64,000 nucleotides of DNA from Gigaspora rosea (GCA_003550325.1 QKWP01000140.1:107315-171314); one strand, 5' to 3'; positions 36,215-48,667 are shown, counted from the stretch's first letter. The notes: a model not told the origin generated them from the letters alone. Numbers and translations are program-made.

Positions 36215-36656
36215 GGCTGTTTGAAATTACAATTTCGTTTAACGTCCGGCTCCCTAAAATTAAACAAGTCAATCAGAACGTTCGTTGCGTCTCAGGATTC
36301 CAATAAGTCACGTGTTTATAAGTAGTGTTCCGATCCTATATTTGACAGGCCATCCGGATTTTATTAAATCCGGATTGAATCCGCATCAGATTATATACAC
36401 TAACTTTGGGATATCCTTAGATTCGTTATTCAAGATCTTTGATCAATCCGAATAAAACCCTCTAATCTTGATATCTGAATTTATTGGGATTAAGAGTCAA
36501 ATTCAGATGAACGGATTTAGGATCTGAACACTATTTATACGTCAACCAATAATAATGCGATTATTTTTGCAATTTTTAATATGTTTGTTTAATTTGACCC
36601 CACCACACTTAAGCTTCGTAAGGGAACGTTAAACGAAATTATAATTCAAACAGCCT
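36215..36656. mobile_element. Harbinger-like MITE with nested element
   Basis: A 442-bp element with ends GGCTGTTTGAAATTACAATT and (complemented) GGCTGTTTGAATTATAATTT, followed by TCGTTTAACGT, and flanked by TTA. The ends begin like those of the GGCC family at 3,169. A second element is nested inside at 36,321-36,533. Confidence 0.82.
36321..36533. mobile_element. Nested MITE with TAGTGTTC ends
   Basis: Inverted ends TAGTGTTCCGATCCTA and (complemented) TAGTGTTCAGATCCTA, flanked by TTTATA on both sides. The interior has repeated AATCCGGAT-like motifs. It lies wholly within the Harbinger-like MITE, so it is younger. Confidence 0.7.
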
Positions 36657-37353
36657 TAAGTTATTTATTGTCGGGCTGAAATCGGATGATCCTGAAATTT
36701 TGATCTATTTTGATATGAAATTTTAAAATTTTTTTGAGTTGTTTTTTTTCGTTTTTGTCTTATAGTGTTAGAGTGTAGATTTGATATTTAAAGAGTATAT
36801 GTGAATTTAGCAAGGCTTATAGTTTCAAATCGAGACCCCAAATTTCAGCATCATCCGATTTCAACATCATCTCGACATTTATTATTTTTGATTATGATAT
36901 AGAATTTTTCTATAAACTCTTTTTCAATTAAAAAGAATTGGGAAAAAACTTGATAGTTTGGCAAAGATTTCATCATGCATTTGTTTTTTATTGATTATTC
37001 GAATAAATACTTATTCAGTCTAGTTGTTTTTACCTGAATAAAAATTTAGCTTACGTTTTGACTTAATTTAAAATCAATAATTTATGAACTATCTTCTAGT
37101 TCTAAGTTTTTTTAAAAAAGTAATTTCGCTCTATAAAGTGTTTAAAAGGTCTATAGCTGTTAAAATATAAATACTTTAAAAGCCAAGAAATGTCCATTTT
37201 TAAAAAGCAATAATATGAAATATAAAAGTAAAAACGAGAAATATCGATTTGTAAAAAGGAAAAATAAGAAAGAAAAATTAAATATTTAGTATGTTTTATT
37301 GATATCGGATAATGCCGTAATATTAACTAATGATGCGGACTACATACGACCAG

Positions 37354-37811
37354 TGTTAACCCGCGAAATACCTTTCGGAAATCGAGGCTAACGGAGCAAC
37401 TATCGACAGGGAGTCACGTGAGCACAGAGACACGGGACTGTGCAGTGGTGTATCGTAGTTGTTAGTATTTATACAAGCGAGAGAGGGTTTATGTTATAGT
37501 GTGATTTGCAATTCGAAAGAGAGTGTGATGTAATGTATAGAATCGATTAGAGTGTGTCCTTTATTAATATATTAAAAGATCATAGCAAACATGCCTACAA
37601 AGTGGAGCGAATATCGCCCGTATTTATAATAAAAGAGTCTATCTTAAAAGGAAATGGCATTTCTGCTATAAATGTTCGATCAATCATTACTCTGATTTCT
37701 GCGATATCAGGTCGATATGATCTGTCATTTCTGGCAGATCTGACTTTTCGGGTGCAGCTACATGCATATCTCGTGACTTACAATACCCGGGCCAGATCGG
37801 CAGGGCTAACA
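37354..37811 (-). mobile_element. Solo LTR with 4-bp duplication
   Basis: A 458-bp fossil bounded by TGTTAACC and GGCTAACA and flanked on both sides by CCAG. Its first 300 bp match the complement of the LTRs at 29,296 and 32,714. The second half is unrelated in detail. It belongs to the same 4-bp-duplication LTR family. Confidence 0.85.
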
Positions 37812-38863
37812 CCAGTTGCGATCCCATAGTACCGTAATTTCCTATATGAGCTGTGTAACTTTGATTAGTTGCGCAGCAAATCTAGTATCATAACTTATGA
37901 ATTATTATAATTAACTAGACAAAATAATTTAATAATGCTGTTTATATACACAAATGATGTAAAAAATAATACCTCAATTTCTCAGCATATTCTAATAAAT
38001 ATTAAAACTATCTTGATTAATAGTCAAAAAAAAATGCATAGATTTTTTTTTTTTGACTATTAAATCATCAAAATATTGTCAAAATTCTTGATTTATGGAA
38101 TCTCAAGTTACATTATTTAAACCAGTCGATAAATAATATGTTTATTAACAACATTTATTTCATGTTCAGAATCTTTTTTATATTTATTGCCAATATTTAT
38201 TGGTTGGAAAAGACAGTCTTTTCCATAAAATTTCATCTGAACTAATGTTGGACAAGTATTTGTATTTAAATGCAAATTTAATAGAACAGCTTACAGCTTT
38301 CGCAGAGATTTGCACATGAATGACCCTAACTATAGAAAACAAGATGTCAGAATAAAAAATTTTGCCATTTCGCAGGATTTTATGATCTGCTGTCATGCTA
38401 AAAAGTTGTTTTTCGTTTTGCATTACCTGCCGACCCATTTTTTCATTTTTTCAGATTTTTTTTTTTTTTTTAGATCCCAATTGTGCCAATTGTTCGATTT
38501 TTGACATCTTTTTTTTCCTCTATTTTCATCCGGTGCCACCCGATGGAGATCTTAATTTCCCGTAATTGTCCAATAGGACTGACAGGAAAAATATGACTGC
38601 CGGCCCAATTTTTTGATTCCTTATTGTGCAAAATAACAAATTAACCTTGTATGACCTTAAATGTGATCATTATTCTGTTTGCAGTTAATTTAAAAAAAAA
38701 AAAAATCCGTCCGTCCGTTGTGAAGGGCTCCCGCCCTTGCAGGTTTTTGTTTTATATATTTTGATTATAATTAGTAGTATTCGCATATGTATATATTAGT
38801 ATTTGTTTCTAAAAATAGGTATGAACCACAGCCTTTACATAGACATTACCTTATTAGTATAGT

Positions 38864-39476
38864 TGTCGGTCATATCTGACAGATTGGACATAGATTTGCC
38901 AGTTCTGTCAGATCTGACAGATATGTCAGATCGGTCATTTGGATGGTTCGAGCAATTGTAAAACTTGTATGAGAGTAGTATTAGCGCAGTAATGTAAAAG
39001 TATAAATACGACGTCTCTTGTCTTTAGAGCAAGACAGCTTTTGAGCTCAGTTGATTTCGAAAGTTTGGTTTGAGTTCAACGTTGTAGAGCGATAACCTTC
39101 GAAATTAGAGTAGAAGTGTTAGCTCTAGTGATTATCCTGATAAATAATTGAATAAACTGTTATTGTTATAAACGAATTTACCCCCCCCCCCGATAAGTGA
39201 AATCGTATTGAAGTGTAAATCCCGTGACCCATATTAGAGTCTCGTGACATAGTTTAGAGCTCTATCTCGACCCTAGTTAATCGGACCAAGTATCCACGCC
39301 ATATCAAGACTCTCCGAACCTTTAGACCCGGACCAAATCTTCTGCGCCTCTTTCTGCCTGCCAGTTCAAGGTTTAGAAGTCTTGAGCGCTTGTAGGGTTG
39401 ATTTTAGTTGGTGTTAGTAGTGTATAGTGGTGACATTTCCATGGAGGGTTCATTTTAGCCCCTCACACCGTCACAA
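38864..39476 (+). mobile_element. Possible solo LTR of another family
   Basis: Starts TGTCGGTCATATCTGACAG, has a TATAAATA box near 39,001, AATAAA near 39,161, a C-rich run, and ends near CCGTCACA. This TG...CA order of promoter then polyadenylation signal is LTR-like, but no duplication or second copy is seen here. It could instead be an unknown transcript leader. Confidence 0.35.
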
Positions 39477-39931
39477 ATTTTGAAATCCATGTAATGCAAA
39501 ACGAAAAATCAATTTTGCGTTGCCTTATCTGTTTCTCTTGTGATTTTTTAAGTTGGTAATACCTATGGTCTTGGTTTTTATCATACTTAGGACACTTTGA
39601 AATGTATAACCATTGCCTGTCAACAATATCTTCAGAAGAAAATGAAAAAGAAGGTACATTACGTTAACCGAAGCTATAGTATCAGGTACGGTACACTCTT
39701 AGCACGTTAATCTTTACCTTGTCACTAATTATACGATGTAATTGATCACTTAATTATTCCAAGTGATTACCACATAAAATGTATTGAGAAGCCGGCAGTG
39801 GATGGGTCTGAAGAATAATATGCTTTTTTAAATGGGGTTGTAGGTTTTTTAAAAAAATTTGATCTGCTCCGGCAGCTGGGTAATTAAAATAAACCAAATA
39901 TATCACAAGAAATAAGGTTTCGCAAGGGAGC

Positions 39932-40072
39932 GGGTCAAAATCCCGACAAACAGAATCCGACAGGTCATAATCCCGACAAAAAAATCCCGACAATAAAAAT
40001 CTCGACAAGGAAAGCTTTTTTTGATTGTCGGGATTTTTTTGTCGGGATTATGACCTGTCGGGATTTTGACCC
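39932..40072. mobile_element. Foldback MITE built of TCCCGACA repeats
   Basis: A 141-bp hairpin with arms GGGTCAAAATCCCGACA, then GACAGGTCATAATCCCGACA and AATCCCGACAAT, mirrored almost exactly. The motif ATCCCGACA occurs several times per arm. No clear duplication. Confidence 0.85.
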
Positions 40073-40099
40073 AAACCCGTTTCGCAACACAAACAGCGC

Positions 40100-40480
40100 A
40101 TCTGCAAGGGCGTTAGTCTAAAAATAGGCAAAAGGAAGAGAGTAGAGGAAAATACGGGTCCAACTGCCTGGAAATTTGAAAAACTGGAGGGCTCATATGA
40201 GACAAGATCGTTAAAAAAGTTTAAGATGAACACGAACAAAGAAAAACAAACGTTAGTACCACAACAATATCTACCTCTGAAGCAGGTGAAATTGTTGATA
40301 ATACCAGCAATGGAAACAAGGCTAACTCATATTCACCGCCCGAAGTGAATAGAGAGACCAACAACAATTGTCCTCAAGAAGTAGACACAAGCAAGTGACT
40401 TTCGGAAAATTGAGGCAGCGATCATCGAAGATGCTGGAACAATTGAGTACCGTAGCCTAGGGATACCGCTGATCTGCGAT
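40100..40480 (+). other. Coding-like relic, unknown
   Basis: An open stretch reading KIGKRKRVEENTGPTAWKFE, then ETRSLKKFKMNTNKEKQ, in one frame to about 40,345. A second frame reads STSEAGEIVDNTSNGNKANS to a stop at 40,398. Composition is protein-like and more GC-rich than the surroundings, but I recognise no domain and see no start or splice sites. It may be the remains of a host gene or a transposon protein. Confidence 0.25.
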
Positions 40481-41317
40481 AGCACAATATGCGATTTTGC
40501 CGCAGAAGCATATGCGACAGCTTATTCGCATATCAAGATGAATTTCGCATAATTAATAAGCATAATCTGCGCATAAAATGACCGGAATTAAAGATCGAGT
40601 AATATCGGGTTTATTAATTTCCCCACCAGTTCCTATTGGACGCAGCATTTGATTGTACGAAACATAAATTATCATATTGGAAATTTCAAATAACGGTCGA
40701 ATGTTAAGTAATAAAACATATCGTTAAAGTAGTATAAAAATTTAACAAGAAACATATATTAGGCCCATAAAGTTAATTTTTCGTTTTGCATCACATGGTG
40801 TTCCAAACCGTGACTGCTTTAACCCAATATTAATTAAAATGTGCTGAATCAAAGTTGGAGTGATCATAGTTGTCAATAAAATTGATAAATTTAGACATAC
40901 TCAATACTGCGACAAAAGCATAGTATTTTTTTTTTTTTTAAAAAACGATCGATAGTTTGAAATATAGAACTATGCTCTACAAAGCTATCAAAAGATTGGT
41001 TATTCGCATCGCTATAATTTTCTATAGACGAAATTTTTTTAAAAAAAATAGACCGATACCTTTGTAGAGCCAAGTTGTATATTTTATAGTTATTGTGTGG
41101 GTATATAATAAACTTGTTGACAAATCCTGGACAAATCCAAACCCTCAAAAAAACTATTGCAAATATTTAACTAACTATAAGAATAAATACTATTTGTTTA
41201 TATACAGGTTATTAATATATTAATTTGGCCAAAGTTTGGGATTTGGGCGTGGACAAACCCAACCATAATATATAGTTTTTGGGTTGCCAACAAGTCTAGG
41301 TATGCAATAAATTACCT

Positions 41318-41373
41318 AGTTACACAAGGGTTCATATTCCGACCACGGGTTTAAATATGAACCGTGTGTAACT
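41318..41373. repeat. Short hairpin
   Basis: AGTTACACAAGGGTTCATATT faces its near-complement across a short loop containing CCGACCACGG. It could be a tiny MITE or a transcript hairpin; it lies about 330 bp upstream of the kinase gene. Confidence 0.6.
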
Positions 41374-41706
41374 GGATTATTCAATATACCAATACAATAA
41401 CAATAACTACGGAGTCTGACGTATGTACAATCCCGTACCAATAAATAATGAAAAAAGCACGGGTCGTTACATAAGACCTTTGAAATAAATAGTGTGACGA
41501 TAGAACACGGATAAATAAAGAAATTATTTGTACGACAAAAGTATCACTTAATATGTTTGTGATGACTATGTTTGACTAAAAAAAGGTATATATATCGGTA
41601 CGAGTACGTACGTAAGCAAATGCAAAATGTTATCATAGTATTATACTTGAACCGGTTTTCCAAATACAAACTGAATTGCATTTTTTTCGATTTTATTTAG
41701 CAAATT

Positions 41707-43751
41707 ATGTCAAATGTTTTAAATGAATTGATTGAAAATTCTATTGATGAATCCATTAAACAAGAATATGATTTATTTAGCAATTTTGAGGAAATTTGTA
41801 GAGGACCATTTGGGATTGTACGCAAAGCGACATGGGAAGATAAGACAGTTGTTCTTAAAAGTTTAAACAATGACACAAATGAAATATATATAAATGCGTT
41901 CGTTAATGAGGTATGTACCTACTTATATGATATTTTTTTTTTATAATTGCTTATTTTCCAAATGAAGTTTCTCATTTTCCTAATATACAGCTTCAGAATC
42001 TTATTAAAGTTGACGGGCATGTCCATCCGAATATCATCCAATTTTATGGAGTTACTAAAGGTAATTAAATATTATCAAAGCTGTAAATTCATTCCTGAAA
42101 ATTTAAATTGATGCCAATATTTTTATTTTTAAAAAGATCCATCTAATAAAAAATATAATTTGATTTTACAATTTGCTATGGATGGGAATTTACGTGAATA
42201 CTTAAAACATAACTTTCCTAAGCTGAAATGGTCAGATAAACTGCAATTTGCACAAGAAATAGCTGAAGGATTAATGTTTTTACATGATAAAGGAATTCTT
42301 CATCGAGATCTTGTAAGAATCTCCGAATTTAATTTTTTTTTTAAATTATCACGAATGTTATATATTTATCCTTCATTTCTTTATAGCATTCGAAGAATAT
42401 TTTAGTTCATAATAAACGAATGCTGATTGCAGATTTTGGAGTATCCAAACATATAGATGAAGTTACGATAGTTAAAGCTGATGGAATTGGTATAATGCTC
42501 GGATATTTGGAACCTAAATGTTTTGCGGATCCCCAGTATAAATGTGACAAAAGATCTGATATCTACAGTCTTGGAGTAATTCTCTGGGAGATATCCAGTG
42601 GTAGGCCACCTTTTGATTCTTATGAGAACAGAATAGCAATTGTCACACAAGTTAATAATGGAGTCAGGGAAACTCCCGCTAAAAACACACCAGACAATTA
42701 TGTCAACCTTTATAAGCGCTGTTGGGATAAAGATCCTGGAAAACGTCCAGATATAATGACAGTTTGTGCTAATTTAAAAAGTATCCAATCTTCTAACGAC
42801 ATAAACGGTATCAGTTCTTTAAAAAGAAAATTAACAAACGGAAGGATGATACAATCAATAAGAAACTTATTTGCTGATGATAATGGTAAATCTTCTGAAG
42901 TAAATAATGAAAATAATAAAGAAACATCTAAATCAAATGAAGAAACATCTCAATCAAATGAAGAATCATCTCAATCAAATGAAGAATCATCTCAATCAAA
43001 TGAAGGATCATCTCAATCAAATGAAGAAACTTTTCAATTAAATGAAGAAACTTTTCAATTAAATGAAGAAACATTTCAATCAAATGAAGAAACATTTCAA
43101 TTAAATGAAGAAACATCTCAATCAAATGAAGAAACACCTCAGTCAAATGAAGAAACGACTCAATCAAATAAAGAAGCATCTCAATCAAATGAAGAATCAT
43201 CTCAATCAAATGAAGAACCTTTTCAATTAAATGAAGTAACTTCAACTATAATAACTAAAGAACTTATGAAAGAAATTATTTCTTGGATTAACCCTTCACC
43301 TCACAATTCAAAACATGAGCTTAAACTAATTCTTAAAGGTAAGAGAGACGGGTTTGAGAAAAGCACCTTTTATAAAAGATGTAAAAACATAGAAAATACT
43401 ATAATAATTTTGAAGGTTTCAAAGACTGGAGAGATTTTTGGTGGATATAATCCTCACACCTGGGAAGAAATTAAGGGGAAAAAATACAAAGCAACCGGTT
43501 CTAGCTTTATTTTTTCCCTAAAAACAAATGAACAATCTAGTTCTACGCTTAGTAGGGTTAAAAATAAAGACTTTGCAATCTGCTGTTTGAAAGATTGCGG
43601 TCCATCATTTGGCAATATAGATCTCTTTGTATCTAAAAAAGATTTAAAAACTTGGGGATGTAATCAGTCAAATTATGAAAAAGCAATCAATGAATCTAAA
43701 GGATTTCATATAGAAGATTATGAAATATTTAGATACGAACGAATAATATAG
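41707..43751 (+). CDS. Protein kinase (TKL-like) with heptad linker and TLDc domain
   Basis: Four exons (41,707-41,910; 41,991-42,060; 42,137-42,312; 42,387-43,751), all GT-AG with consistent phases, give 604 residues. The kinase domain covers about residues 25-270: a Gly loop CRGPFGIVRK with the first Gly changed to Cys, the ATP-anchoring Lys at 51 (VVLK), HRDLHSKNIL at 147-156, IADFG at 164-168, SDIYSLGVILWEISSG and RCWDKDPGKRPD. All catalytic residues are present. Residues about 325-435 are tandem 7-residue repeats (EETSQSN and variants). Residues about 442-604 form a TLDc-like domain (LILKGKRDGF, FGGYNPHTW, SFIFSL, DYEIFRYE). TLDc domains are linked to oxidative-stress protection and, in animals, V-ATPase regulation; the role here is unknown. 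It looks intact and functional. Confidence 0.88.
42908..43240 (+). repeat. 21-bp coding minisatellite of the kinase linker
   Basis: About 15 near-perfect copies of a 21-bp unit of the type GAAGAAACATCTCAATCAAA. Each unit encodes seven residues, EE(T/S)(S/F)Q(S/L)N. The unit length is a multiple of three, so copy-number change keeps the frame. An open frame on the other strand here is only its mirror. Confidence 0.92.
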
Positions 43752-45466
43752 TAGTAATATTATAGATTATTGCTGTCAAAATGGAGTCAACAAAGTGCTC
43801 CTTTAACATTTTAACCCACATGAAAGTTACATAATAATTGCTTCTGAGATCCTCAAAGCGTCTATAAATGAGAAATTGTGATGACATACGAGGTTAATTG
43901 TTGATGGGTCGATAAAGTATAATTAAGTAATTGAAAGCAAAAATTATAATGACTCTATGGTAAATTTCAGTGAAAGCGTTGAAGTTAACAGCAAACTCAA
44001 GCTGCATATTAAACTCATTCGATTGTATGTATACAGTAATGAAAATATAACAATGAACCCTTAATAGTGGATGAAAAACGAGATATGGCGGTGATAAAGA
44101 AACTTATGTAGAATGTGTAAATTGCGAAATAACAAAAAAAAAATGACAATGATATTTTTTTAATCTAATTAAAAAAATTACATGTTAGCTCAGTTAGATT
44201 CTAATTATCATTACAAAATAATTGATAATAAAACTTAATTTCATTTAATTTCATTGAATATTGATAGACTACAGAGGTATATCACATATTTGTGAATATG
44301 ATGAATTTTATTATAAAATAAGGTTGGGTTAAAAGAGACAACTTTATGCACTTTATGGTTTTAAAACATAGATCTTGGTTTTAGTAGAAAATCTTCATGG
44401 TATTATTTATTCTTAAATTTCGTAACTTTTCGAAAACTGGTAAAAATATCCGAAATTTACTTAAGAAACGATGGTCGATATAGAAACGAAGAAGTCAAAG
44501 CCAGGTTTAAGAGTACCGTTAAACTGCTGTATACAAGATCTCAAAATCCCAATAACCAAATGCAGTTTTTTTTTATATCTAGGCTGCCCACTATGAATGA
44601 AAAATATGTATGCTTTTTAAAATTTGTCATCCAATGCAGTAATGGTACAAACTCTCTACCATGTACTAGATCCGGTTTTATACAGCGTTTACGGTAATAG
44701 AAATTAGTGATCAAAGAACGATGATATACCAAGACTTACTCTTGGGATAGGACGATGCCCCCCTGTGCGATGGGTAGATTTTTTTTATATTAGTTTTTTT
44801 AAATTTGTATGAATTTATATTATAGTTTAAAAAAAATAGAAAAGATTAGAAGAAATTGGAATTTACGATAATAATACTAATAATAAAATTATCATACTGT
44901 ATCCAAATGATGTACTAATTCTAGCTAGCAAATCATCTAAAGACATCCAAAAATGTAACTCTTCAATGAACACTTTGAAATTCGCAAAAATAAAAACATA
45001 ACTTTATAATTCTATTTCTTTGTTTTATTTTATTTATTTATTTATTTATTTATTTTTTGTTTTGGTTTGTCGAGAAGAAACAAGAATTTTTGATGATTAA
45101 TAATCAACAAGATAATGTTTGATTTGCTGGGTTTCTATCGTTACCTCTGGAATTATAACTCCTTAGATAACACAGATTGATATGATTAGATGATTTGCAC
45201 CATAGAAAAATAATATTTATTCCGAATTAAGTAATTTTTTTAAACTTTCGTGAGAGAAGTGATCATATTGTCTCCTTTGTTTACTGTAATTTTTGCGTAA
45301 CAATTTAATAATTTCCTAAAAAAAAAAAAAAGTCATTCATTTACATAAAATGTCACACATTCGAACAACAGAATATTCTTTATGATTTTACCAAATAAGC
45401 AAAGTCATTTGTCAAATTTTTTAATAAATTAATGTTAGTATTTAGTTCAATATTTCATCTTTTGTA
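43752..45466. other. Intergenic region between kinase and permease
   Basis: Nothing recognisable as a gene. AT-rich, with a TTTATTTATTTATTTATT run near 45,026-45,055. It must hold the kinase 3' region and the permease promoter, but no clear signal is seen. Confidence 0.5.
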
Positions 45467-48400
45467 ATGGATTCAGCTATGGATATGAATGATCAACCGG
45501 GAGTAGATATCCCTAAAAAACCTGAAATTGAAAGGAAGAATGATAAGATTTTAAAAACTTCTTCAGGTTTGGGATACAACATTAATCATATAATCGGAGC
45601 TGGTTTGTATTTTTTTTTAAAAAAAAAAAAAAAAAAATTTTATTAAATCTTTATTTTTTTACGATTAAGTTCACCATTTTTTTATATTTTTTATAAGGAA
45701 TCTTTATAACACCTAGTAATGTTTGGGGATTAGCACAATCTCCAGGATCTGCGTTAATGTTATGGATTTTTGGTGGATTTGTAAGTCTACTCGGCAGTTC
45801 GATTTATGTCGAGGTAAATTGAGAATTTACTATAGAATACTGTATTTAAAAAGGAGTTATTTAAAAAATTCTGCTTTCATTTTATTTCAATATTTTAGTT
45901 AGGAACCAGATTTCCCGATGGATCAGGTGAACAAAAATATCTAGAAGAAAGTTTTAGTATATATAAAATTGCGCATATATTCAGTTTTGTTATGTTAACG
46001 TACGTATACATGGACTACCATTAAAAATTCTAATAATCAATTTTGACTTTTAAAATTCGCGATCCAAATCCCAAAAATTAAATTATTACACACCCTCACT
46101 ATTACCCGACACATTATCAAGTAAAACAACTCAAAAAATAAATTATGACAAAATATTTATCGGAATTATGGTTGATTAGTTCTCTATGGTTGTTTTATCA
46201 AGATTTGTAATGTCTTTCCTGTCACACCTTTCATCAGTACAGCTACCTGTTCAAATTGAAGATAATCATATATCACATATTCTTGTTTTACGTAATACCA
46301 GCAAATAATAGCGTACCAAAAATGTGTGTGGACTGCATTTTACTTATTTGCGCGGGTAACACAATTGTAAATAATCTAGTGCGTGAGATAAAAATTTAGG
46401 GTTAGGGCCTTAACGTTAGATGCTATAGGGTTAGAATTATATTTATTATTCGTCGGGCTGATCCGGAATAATCAAAATTTGCTCTCTCCGATTGGCTATT
46501 TCCTCTCCAGGAGTTTGTATTATCCGCGCAAATAATACATACTGTACGTACGTAGGTACAAGGTTTGTGATGAACTACGAAAGATTAGGTGTAACGTTAC
46601 AGTTTCGTTCGGTCAAAAATCGCAAAATCAAAATAATAAACCACCTTTTGTGCTCTAACAAAAAGGTTTCGTTGGACAATTTTACTATACAAACTTCCCT
46701 TTTCTATATCCTAACCCTGACCCTAACCCTTAACCTAAGAATTTTGTCTGCGCCACAAACCTTGTACACATTTTTGGTATTCTGGGTTTAAATTTTCGGG
46801 ATTTTGAACGCAACCTATGTAATATTTAAAACTATAATTATTGTGTAACAATTATCTGAATTTTTTAAAAGTATAATACTCCCCGGAGCAATTATAGCAG
46901 ATACGTATGCGTGCTCGAAATACCTTCTCTATGCATTTAAGGGAAATTATGGAAATGAGGACATATATTTCGGTATAGACTATATGTAGGTTAAAATTTT
47001 TTGGGTTTGAATTATTTTATCACCTATTTCTGTATTTAATCTTGCATTTATTATTAGAGAGTTACGATTTTTGACAATCGTTCTTTTATTTATTATCACC
47101 GGATACAACATGTACTCCAATAGATTAGCAATTGGAATTAATAAGACATTTGCAATAATTAAAATTTTAATTTTACTTACGATTTCAATAATTGGATTAG
47201 TTTGGCTGAAGGAAAAGAGTTCAAGAGATAATTGGAAAGGCATTTTTAATAATACACCAGTAGATAATCCACATGATCGGTCTGTTTCAGAACAAATAGG
47301 AAGTTATGGAAATGCTATGATAAAAGTAAATATATTTTTACGAGCGACTTAAACCTAAAAGCCGCAAATTATGCATTTGATAGATTTTCAGCTTATGAAC
47401 ATAAATCATGACGCACCACCATCGTCAGTTTAATTCTATCAAATTCATTAAAATATAATCGATTTTAATTAGCGTAACTCATAGTATTTTTGAATTTAAT
47501 TTACTTAGGTTTTATTTTCGTATGAAGGTATGCCAGCAAAGTAGTTAATCATTAATTATTTAAATTATAATCAATAAACTACTATTAATTAAATGTTTCT
47601 CATTGCATGTATTTGAAGGATGGAATCATTTAAACTGTAAGATGATTCATTAAACTATTGGTATCAAAAATATGATAAAATTTATTGATGGAAGATTTTT
47701 TTTTTTAGATTTAACTGAGGAATTGGATGCGCCTGAAAGAAGTTTGAAATTGTCTGCTATTTTTAGTGTCATCATTGCCTTTATACTTTGCAAGTTTTTT
47801 TTTTTAATATGAAATTATTTCATTCATTATATTTATTATAAAAGTACTTATACACGATTATTATTATCATTATTATTACTATGTTTGATAGATCTCTTAA
47901 CAAATATTGCTTTTATAACGGTGGTCGACCCTAAGGAAGCGATTAACTCTGATGTAATTGCTATAAGTTTTGGTCGCACTATATTTGGTGAACCTGGAAG
48001 AATAATTATTTTAATTCTTATCTTAATTTCTGCTTTCGGATGCGTAGGCTCAATGGTCTTTATGTAAGATTATCAAAATTTTGCATTTAGTACAATTAAT
48101 AAAATTTTATAAATTATTAATTTTTGTTTAAAATAGGGGCTCTCGAGCTATAGCATATGCTGCCAAAAATAATTTTGTACCAGTAATATCAGATAAATTA
48201 TATTTTTGGGACGCTACCCCAAAAAATGCTTTGCTTTTACAATTTGTTTATTGTGCAATTTTGATTCTTCTCGCACCAGTGGGCACAAGTTTTTTTCCAT
48301 TTTTCTCTGATATGTCACAATATTTAGCTATGGTATTTTATGGCGTTAGCGCCATATGCTTGTTGGTAAGTTAAGTCAATTATTTATTCATGTTTCATTT

Positions 48401-48667
48401 AATCAAGTTATCTAACAAAATTTACTAATTTTAAAATAGGTAATTCAGCGAAGACTGGCAGAAGCTGAATTTCATTATTTTAAAGTGCATAAATATTCTA
48501 TCGTACTTTATCTTTTATGCACATTTTGTATTATTGTAGCTCCATTTTTTCCAATTCCACATTCTAATTATAAATCCTATATGCCCTTTGTAATTTCATG
48601 GGTCGCTATATTTGTAGGTGCGTCCATTTGGTATCTACGCGATTATAAAAGAGTTTTTAGATTTTGA
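45467..48667 (+). CDS. Amino-acid permease, LAT family (APC superfamily)
   Basis: Eleven exons (45,467-45,602; 45,698-45,813; 45,899-45,999; 46,872-46,985; 47,058-47,325; 47,509-47,527; 47,619-47,636; 47,709-47,789; 47,892-48,063; 48,137-48,365; 48,440-48,667) give 493 residues in one consistent frame. Start ATG 45,467. Landmarks: GLGYNINHIIGAGIF at membrane helix 1, the (G)SG-type unwound substrate site of LAT proteins being IGAGIFITPS; LWIFGGFVSLLG; GTRFPDGSGEQKYLE; SYEGWN in helix 6; NIAFITVVDPKEA; GSRAIAYAAKNNFVP; and a final LRDYKR motif. About twelve membrane helices are expected. It moves amino acids across the plasma or an organelle membrane; the substrate is not readable. Exons 6 and 7 are only 19 and 18 bases, and intron 8 fits only as GC-AG. 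Intron 3 holds two MITEs. No defects seen. Confidence 0.88.
46344..46535. mobile_element. MITE in permease intron 3 (first)
   Basis: A 192-bp element with ends TTATTTGCGCGGGTAACACA and (complemented) TTATTTGCGCGGATAATACA, flanked by TAC on both sides. The interior has a TAGGGTTAGGGCC tract near 46,397-46,409. Intronic, so tolerated. Confidence 0.75.
46556..46767. mobile_element. MITE-like inverted repeat in permease intron 3 (second)
   Basis: Perfect 14-bp inverted ends GTACAAGGTTTGTG. The interior holds CTCTAACAAAAAGGTTTCGT and a CCTAACCCTGACCCTAACCC tract. It shares this interior with sequences near 53,040-53,190 and 55,730-55,830. Confidence 0.65.

Noticed and set aside
42928-43245. 105-codon minus-strand open frame with perfect heptads of Leu/Ile, like a coiled coil
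   Set aside because: Antisense of the in-frame 21-bp repeat of the kinase gene; its regularity is inherited from that repeat.
46391-46735. TTAGGG/CCCTAA tracts as a possible chromosome end or fusion
   Set aside because: Only one to three degenerate units inside MITEs within an intron; not a telomere.
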